Below are positions 1-3,854 of a DNA stretch of 6,119 nt, one piece after another; the first letter of the stretch is position 1, and each line of letters begins with the position of its first letter. Origin of the DNA: a bacterium (GTDB lineage: Bacteria; Krumholzibacteriota; Krumholzibacteriia; Krumholzibacteriales; WJIX01); the NCBI GenBank assembly GCA_021160845.1, contig JAGHBT010000279.1, positions 1-6,119 of the forward strand, given 5' to 3'. The notes under the pieces were generated by a model. It saw only the letters and a list, made by a program, of their open reading frames with translations. It was not told the origin of the DNA and did not search any database. The translations under genes and the position numbers were made by a program.

Positions 1-1
1 A

Positions 2-88
2 TTTCGCGCCCCCGGATTGGAAATAACACTGAAATACGAAGACCTGCGCGAGGACAAACGACATGGATGGCTGGACATCTTGAAATAA
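2..88 (+). CDS. 3' end of an unrecognised protein (partial)
   Basis: An open frame enters from the left edge and stops at TAA 86-88, giving a 28-residue C-terminal piece that ends EDLREDKRHGWLDILK. I do not recognise a family. It is treated as coding because a second copy of the tail (EDLREDKRHGWL) is preserved at 579-626, and the two copies differ there by an in-frame 3-nt gap with both frames stopping at TAA. Upstream of that tail, residues GLEITL also resemble ELEIPL at the end of the HicA in this window, so the gene could be a HicA-like paralogue; this is weak. Strand and stop are clear, while function and full extent are unknown because the gene begins outside the window. Confidence 0.45.
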   Translation, partial: FRAPGLEITLKYEDLREDKRHGWLDILK

Positions 89-116
89 GACTTAACGGCG
101 GGTGAGCGGCGGGCTA
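38..116 (+). repeat. Direct repeat, copy 1 (upstream of hicBA)
   Basis: This 79-bp segment matches 579-654. By hand alignment, about 63 of 75 aligned positions are identical, with a single 3-nt gap. The first 35 bases match at 33 positions. Eleven of the twelve substitutions are transitions. The segment holds the last 16 codons of the left-edge reading frame, its stop, and a non-coding tail. Within the tail, CTTA (91-94) can pair with TGAG (103-106). The corresponding arms in copy 2 are CTTG and CAAG, so pairing is kept although the bases changed. The two copies bracket the hicBA pair. Confidence 0.8.
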
Positions 117-120
117 AATT
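92..120 (+). promoter_or_regulatory. Candidate promoter for hicBA
   Basis: TTAACG (92-97, 4/6 to the sigma-70 -35 consensus) and TAAATT (115-120, 4/6 to the -10) are separated by 17 bp. The geometry is the same as in the stronger promoter-like pair of repeat copy 2. It lies about 50 bp ahead of the hicB start, leaving an AT-rich leader. Each box alone is weak; the shared layout in both repeat copies is the main support. A second AT-rich hexamer, TATAAA at 132-137, lacks a good -35 partner. Confidence 0.35.
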
Positions 121-168
121 AAATATGAGAATATAAAGCATTAAGGAAAACGACTGAAGGAGCATAAT

Positions 169-387
169 ATGCACGCAATAAATCCAATAATCTACAAAGT
201 GGACGATGGTTTTGCGGGATTCGCCGCCGAATTACCCGGAGCTACGGGACAGGGCAAAACCATCGACGAAACCATTGCGGAAATACTCTCGGCGATAGAA
301 GAGCTTGCGGCCGAGTATAGAAGGCGAAACATACTTGTTCCATGGAAAGTTATGGCTCCCGTGAAACCTGTGGAGGTTACGGTGTGA
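169..387 (+). CDS. hicB: HicB-family antitoxin, single-domain
   Basis: Predicted antitoxin of a type II HicBA pair, acting in the cytoplasm by binding and blocking the HicA mRNA interferase. The 72-residue product has the compact HicB fold pattern: an N-terminal beta strand (IIYKVDDGFAGFAAELPG), the conserved switch to 'A/GxGxT' (GQGKTIDET), then a helix of the form AxxxxxxAIEELAAEY. It stops after a short beta tail and has no C-terminal ribbon-helix-helix or HTH DNA-binding domain, unlike longer HicB proteins, so autoregulation through HicB itself is doubtful. The ATG has a strong ribosome site, AAGGAG at 157-162, with 6 nt spacing. The 3' end overlaps the hicA start by 4 nt (GTGA), which implies translational coupling. 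The antitoxin-first order is the reverse of the commonest hicA-hicB order but is well known for this family. Confidence 0.85.
   Translation: MHAINPIIYKVDDGFAGFAAELPGATGQGKTIDETIAEILSAIEELAAEYRRRNILVPWKVMAPVKPVEVTV
372..376 (+). promoter_or_regulatory. Ribosome binding site that fixes the hicA start
   Basis: GGAGG lies inside the end of hicB, 7 nt before GTG 384-386. It selects this GTG over the in-frame ATG at 342. The 14 residues an ATG 342 start would add do not resemble HicA, and that start lacks a comparable site. The GTG overlaps the hicB stop as GTGA, a common coupling arrangement. Confidence 0.8.
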
Positions 388-578
388 AAAGGGAGAAGGT
401 TTTGAAACACCTTCGAAGGCACGGGTGCGTTCTATCGCGTGAGAGCAAGAAACATACCATTATCTGGAACCCGGTTGCAAAGCGCGGCGCGGCTGTGCCG
501 AGACACAATGAAATTAAAGATATTCTCGTAATGGTAATCTGTAAGGAACTTGAAATACCACTGCCGGGAAAAGAATGA
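384..578 (+). CDS. hicA: HicA-family toxin (mRNA interferase)
   Basis: Predicted type II toxin, a small double-stranded-RNA-binding-fold ribonuclease that cleaves mRNA and is neutralised by HicB. From GTG 384 the protein is 64 residues, the usual size. It shows the family pattern: KREKVLKHLRRHGCVLSRES, then the strand with the catalytic histidine (KKHTIIW, His24, where family members usually have GSHH), then AAVPRHNEIKDIL, matching the conserved vPxHxEIkxgtL segment, and a final helix. The G-S before the catalytic His is replaced by K-K, which is a variation but not a loss of the His. It overlaps hicB by 4 nt. The stop TGA 576-578 is followed in the same frame by 15 sense codons that copy the tail of the left-edge gene. 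The start is reassigned from ATG 342 on ribosome-site evidence. Confidence 0.85.
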   Translation: MKREKVLKHLRRHGCVLSRESKKHTIIWNPVAKRGAAVPRHNEIKDILVMVICKELEIPLPGKE

Positions 579-626
579 GAAGACCTGCGCGAAGACAAAC
601 GACATGGGTGGCTTATCGCGGAATAA
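579..626 (+). pseudogene. Relic of the left-edge gene's C-terminus, in frame after hicA
   Basis: Immediately after the hicA TGA, in the same frame, 15 codons read EDLREDKRHGWLIAE and end at TAA 624-626. The first 12 residues are identical to the tail of the gene cut by the left window edge. It has no start codon or ribosome site of its own, so it is probably a duplicated gene end, or would be expressed only as a read-through extension of HicA. The coding sense is supported by the frame-preserving 3-nt gap between copies. Whether it is an ancestral HicA tail cut off by TGA or merely baggage of the repeat cannot be decided here. Confidence 0.4.
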
Positions 627-654
627 GGCTTGACAGCGAGCAAGCGACGGGCTA
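579..654 (+). repeat. Direct repeat, copy 2 (downstream of hicBA)
   Basis: Second copy of the segment at 38-116. It carries the C-terminal reading-frame relic and then a non-coding tail with the perfect 5-bp stem GCTTG (628-632) / CAAGC (641-645). The tail supplies the TTGACA box, and the start of the TATTTT box falls at the repeat's end, so the repeat appears to have placed similar promoters ahead of two different operons. No transposase or terminal inverted repeat is seen, so recombination or duplication is more likely than transposition. Confidence 0.8.
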
Positions 655-658
655 TTTT
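630..658 (+). promoter_or_regulatory. Candidate promoter for the signalling operon
   Basis: TTGACA (630-635) is an exact sigma-70 -35 consensus. It is followed after 17 bp by TATTTT (653-658, 4/6 to TATAAT). The predicted start near 665 would leave a leader of roughly 60 nt before the FHA-GGDEF gene. The -35 overlaps the GCTTG/CAAGC stem and the -10 is embedded in a 14-bp palindrome, so both could be under local control. It is predicted from sequence match only, and the host's sigma preference is unknown. Confidence 0.5.
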
Positions 659-666
659 ATAAAATA
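653..666. promoter_or_regulatory. 14-bp perfect AT palindrome over the -10 region
   Basis: TATTTTATAAAATA is its own reverse complement and covers the predicted -10 box. It could be an operator for a dimeric regulator, or simply AT-rich promoter DNA. Repeat copy 1 lacks it (TAAATTAAATA at the equivalent place), so it is specific to the signalling operon. Confidence 0.35.
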
Positions 667-670
667 AGAT

Positions 671-685
671 TGGCGCGGAGCGCCA
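671..685 (+). other. GC hairpin in the 5' leader of the signalling operon
   Basis: TGGCGC-GGA-GCGCCA forms a perfect 6-bp stem with a 3-nt loop, extendable by one T-G wobble. No T-run follows (the next bases are GAAATAACAC), so it is not a standard intrinsic terminator. It lies inside the predicted leader about 45 nt before the start codon, and could affect mRNA stability or be the residue of a small repeat. Confidence 0.4.
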
Positions 686-728
686 GAAATAACACATACC
701 ATGGAGAGAGGGACGAAAGGAAGGAAAA

Positions 729-1619
729 ATGAATAGGAAAGAAGATTCGAATTCGACAGTAAAATTCGACACGCTGGAAACATTCAAAGAACTTAATTAC
801 GATGATCGGCAACCATGCCTTTTGGTTCTCGGAAAGGAGAGGTTCGGAACGGTTATCCCGATTACGACTAATCAAATAGTTCTTGGAAGGAGTGGCGATG
901 CCGTCGTTGTAGTAGGGAAACGCGGCGTAAGTGCTCGTCACGCAGAGTTTGTACGTGAAAATGATTGCGTTGTCGTGACCGATCTGAATAGTACCAATGG
1001 AGTTTTTGTTAATCGTAAAAAAGTAAAATCTGCTCGCCTAATTGGTGGAGAAAAAATAGTTTTAGGTTTGGTCTCTCTAGAATTCCAATATTTAACTCCG
1101 GACGAGATTAAGTGCTATGAATCTATCTGGGTTGATCCAATAGTCGGCGCATACACAAAAGCGTTTTTTCTTAACCATGCTCCGCAGGTTTTCAACACCC
1201 ACATGGGTCGTGGTCTACCGTTTAGTTTGTTAATGATAGATATGGATAAATTCAAAAAAATCAATGATATATATAGCCATAAAGCGGGTGATTATGTCTT
1301 GGCCACCTTCGGGGAGATTGTCAGGGAACATATACGCGAAGGCAGGTTGTTCTTCCGGTTCGGCGGTGATGAATTCATCGTTATTTTGCCGAATGTTAAT
1401 TCCAAACTTGCAAGGCAATTAGCTGAGAGAATTCGTGTTGCTATCAATGATTACAAATTTGAATACAATGGTAGGAAGATCCCTGTAACAATATCAATAG
1501 GGGTCAGCGACGTTTCTGAACTATCCGAAGGGAAAAAGAAATTATCTAAACTAGTAGACTTGGCCGATAAAAAACTTTACGAAGGAAAGGACTGCGGTAG
1601 AAATATAGTCCGCTATTGA
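729..1619 (+). CDS. FHA-GGDEF diguanylate cyclase
   Basis: Predicted cytoplasmic enzyme making cyclic di-GMP from two GTP, with a phosphothreonine-reading FHA domain as its input. It has 296 residues. Residues 1-28 are a Ser/Thr-containing tail. FHA spans about 30-122 with the binding residues in place: Gly53-Arg54, Ser68 and His71 in VSARH, Asn90-Gly91 in LNSTNG. GGDEF spans about 133-296 with Asp171 and Asp173 (LMIDMDKFKKIND), Asn179, His184, Asp188, Gly212-Gly-Asp-Glu-Phe216, and C-terminal Lys287/Arg291 in EGKDCGRN. Catalytic and GTP-binding positions are therefore intact. The inhibitory RxxD site is Arg203-Glu-Gly-Arg206, so product inhibition is probably lost. There are no membrane segments. 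The start ATG has AGGAAGG at 718-724. The next gene, a Ser/Thr kinase, starts 11 nt after the stop and is the natural source of the phosphothreonine. Bdellovibrio DgcB has the same domain order. Confidence 0.9.
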   Translation: MNRKEDSNSTVKFDTLETFKELNYDDRQPCLLVLGKERFGTVIPITTNQIVLGRSGDAVVVVGKRGVSARHAEFVRENDCVVVTDLNSTNGVFVNRKKVKSARLIGGEKIVLGLVSLEFQYLTPDEIKCYESIWVDPIVGAYTKAFFLNHAPQVFNTHMGRGLPFSLLMIDMDKFKKINDIYSHKAGDYVLATFGEIVREHIREGRLFFRFGGDEFIVILPNVNSKLARQLAERIRVAINDYKFEYNGRKIPVTISIGVSDVSELSEGKKKLSKLVDLADKKLYEGKDCGRNIVRY

Positions 1620-1630
1620 ATGGATTTCAT

Positions 1631-3853
1631 ATGGCTGAAAGGATTCTTAGGAATTACATAATTCTCGGTGAGATCGGCTCAGGCGGTATGGCTGTGGTCT
1701 ATCAAGGAATTCAGCTATCCCTTAATCGATCCGTCGCAATTAAGAAGATTCATCCACATCTCCTAAAACAAAGCGAGTATGTAAAAAGGTTCGAAAGAGA
1801 AGCCAAGACCTTAGCCACTTTAGATCATCAAAATATCGTTAGTATAATAGATTATGGCGAAGATAAAAACGCCTATTTCATTGTCATGCAATATATTGAT
1901 GGTATTTCCTTAAGAGATGTTATCAGTGAGGTCGGGGCACTCCCATTGGAAATATCATTGGGAATCATCGAACAGGTTATAAATGGGATAAGTTATGCGC
2001 ATCAAAAAGGGATAATCCACAGAGATATCAAGCCAGGCAACATACTGATAAATAAAGATGGCACAGTTAAGATCGCCGATTTCGGGCTAAGTAGGTTTCA
2101 GGATGATACTACCTTAACAAGAACCGGTGTTTCTTTAGGTAGCCCGCATTATATGGCTCCAGAACAACTTACGGACGAGATAATTGATAATCAAGCAGAT
2201 ATTTACTCAACCGGGCTTGTGCTTTTCGAGATGCTAACGGGGAAGAAAGGCTTAGAAGGAGACTCTCCTTCTGCCTTGATTAAGAAGCAAGTTTTAGAAG
2301 GGGATATTTCGTTATCTGAACATTCAGAAAATATCCCTGATGGCTTGAAAACTATTCTTTCAAAAGCAATTGCAAAACTAAAAAATAAAAGATATAGGAC
2401 AGCTGCTGAATTTTTAGGAGGAATTCAGGAATTTAGCAAGCGAGATGGGCTTGAAACCTCTAATTATCACATAGAAAGATTTCTTTCGGAAAAAGGGTTA
2501 TTTCAAATAAGACCTGAAATCGAATTAGAAAACCTAGATGAGGAATTTAAAACTGAAATTCTTGCTGAAGAGAAAATTACTGAATCAAGTAAGAGAAGGA
2601 TTCGTAAGCCGATAATAAGTAAAAAATATATAGGGCTTGCTGTGGGAAGCACGGTTATTATTACTTTCTTAATTCTTTTTATTGTCCGGCTTTCTTTAGC
2701 AGACCAGCGGATTCTAGTTCTTTCACAGAAAATAGAGGAACTCCAGACCGATCAAGTCTATTCCCTGCCTTCCGAATTTGGGGAAGAGATATGCAATGAG
2801 CAAAAATGTAGTAAGGAAGTAATTGATCTTTTAATTGAAGGCGACGAAGCTCTCAAGGTAGGAGATTTTAAAAGATCAGAGAAGAAATATTTTTCCGTAA
2901 GTCAATTACTTGAAAGTCCTAAACTTGAATTCTTATTAGGAACAATTAGATTAGCTCTTGAAAAAAATGAAAGCGCGATCTTAGCTTTCGACCGAGCTAT
3001 AGAAATGGACCCTGAATACGGACAGGCCTATAACAACAGGGCTTTAGCGAAGTATTATGTCTTTGGCGCGGAAAAATACGGGGAAGTAATACAAGACCTG
3101 GATAGAATGATTGAGATAAATCCAGAACTGCCGGAAGGCTATAATAACCGTGGTTTAGTGAGGACGAGTTCGAGGGAATATCAAAGCGCCATCGATGATT
3201 TTGGCAAGGCCATCGAAATCAAACCGGATATGGCAGAAGCCTTCAATAACCGGGGATTGGCTTATAACGCACTCGGTTATTTCGATAGAGCAGTTGAAGA
3301 ATATTCGATGGCTATAAAGCATAAAACGGATTTCGTTGATGCTTATTGGAACAGGGCGAAACTCTATCAACATAAATTGGAGAATAATTGGAAAGCCTTG
3401 AAAGATTATGATAAGATAATAGAGTTAGACCCGACAGATTATCAGGCTATAAATAATCGTGCTTTGATAAAGTGCGAGATGGGGGATGAACAGGGAGCTT
3501 TAGATGATTTTATTTTGGCCATTGAAATAGAACCTAATTACAAACTTAGCTATTTAAATGCGGCGGAAACCGCTCTTATTTGTGATAAACCTGAGCAGGC
3601 CCTAAATTATGCCGAAAGGGCCACGAAAAGATTCGATTTGACTTTATCTGAAAAAGCTCCTATACTACTAATTGCGATACTTGCTAGAAAAGAAATGGGA
3701 GAGGATTCCAATAAATACGAAACAGAATTCCGAAGTATTTGTCGGGAAGATTTTGGGTGCAGCTGGGATTTTGAGAGATTGGATAAATGGATCAATAAGA
3801 AACCTGAAGAAAAGATTGAGGAATATAAGGGTTTGAGAGATTTAGTGAGGTAA
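1631..3853 (+). CDS. Transmembrane Ser/Thr protein kinase with C-terminal TPRs
   Basis: Predicted PknB-type membrane kinase of 740 residues, numbered from ATG 1631. The kinase domain (about 9-266) is complete: glycine loop GEIGSGGMAVVYQG, Lys38 in VAIKK, helix-C Glu57, HRDIKPGN with Asp132 and Asn137, DFG 150-152, a Thr-rich activation loop (TTLTRTGVSLGS) and APE 176-178. A juxtamembrane stretch (267-333) ends in a basic cluster (KRRIRKP), followed by one membrane helix (about 334-354). By the positive-inside rule the kinase faces the cytoplasm. The outer part has a short heptad-like segment, then about eight TPRs (397-669, with NNRGLA-type motifs) and a 70-residue tail with two cysteines. 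TTG 1616, overlapping the previous stop as TTGA, is an alternative start adding five residues. I prefer ATG 1631 because it fits the usual short N-terminus, though neither has a strong ribosome site. It probably acts on the adjacent FHA protein (inference). Confidence 0.92.
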   Translation: MAERILRNYIILGEIGSGGMAVVYQGIQLSLNRSVAIKKIHPHLLKQSEYVKRFEREAKTLATLDHQNIVSIIDYGEDKNAYFIVMQYIDGISLRDVISEVGALPLEISLGIIEQVINGISYAHQKGIIHRDIKPGNILINKDGTVKIADFGLSRFQDDTTLTRTGVSLGSPHYMAPEQLTDEIIDNQADIYSTGLVLFEMLTGKKGLEGDSPSALIKKQVLEGDISLSEHSENIPDGLKTILSKAIAKLKNKRYRTAAEFLGGIQEFSKRDGLETSNYHIERFLSEKGLFQIRPEIELENLDEEFKTEILAEEKITESSKRRIRKPIISKKYIGLAVGSTVIITFLILFIVRLSLADQRILVLSQKIEELQTDQVYSLPSEFGEEICNEQKCSKEVIDLLIEGDEALKVGDFKRSEKKYFSVSQLLESPKLEFLLGTIRLALEKNESAILAFDRAIEMDPEYGQAYNNRALAKYYVFGAEKYGEVIQDLDRMIEINPELPEGYNNRGLVRTSSREYQSAIDDFGKAIEIKPDMAEAFNNRGLAYNALGYFDRAVEEYSMAIKHKTDFVDAYWNRAKLYQHKLENNWKALKDYDKIIELDPTDYQAINNRALIKCEMGDEQGALDDFILAIEIEPNYKLSYLNAAETALICDKPEQALNYAERATKRFDLTLSEKAPILLIAILARKEMGEDSNKYETEFRSICREDFGCSWDFERLDKWINKKPEEKIEEYKGLRDLVR

Positions 3854-3854
3854 A

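Noticed and set aside
342..383. ATG 342 as the hicA start
   Set aside because: The extra 14 residues do not resemble HicA, no good ribosome site precedes it, and GTG 384 has GGAGG at ideal spacing and overlaps the hicB stop.
38..654. Insertion sequence or composite transposon carrying hicBA
   Set aside because: No transposase, no terminal inverted repeats, and the flanking repeats are direct and ~16% diverged, so they do not look like recent IS ends.
671..685. Hairpin as a rho-independent terminator for hicBA
   Set aside because: No T-run follows the stem, and it lies downstream of the predicted promoter of the next operon.
377..787. 136-codon minus-strand open frame across hicA and the leader
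   Set aside because: It is the antisense shadow of hicA and the operon leader, with no recognisable domain or ribosome site, and overlaps well-supported genes.
3000..3540. Recurrent AATAACCGG-like DNA words in the kinase gene
   Set aside because: They are explained by the recurring NNRGLA-type motif of the TPRs and are not a separate DNA repeat.
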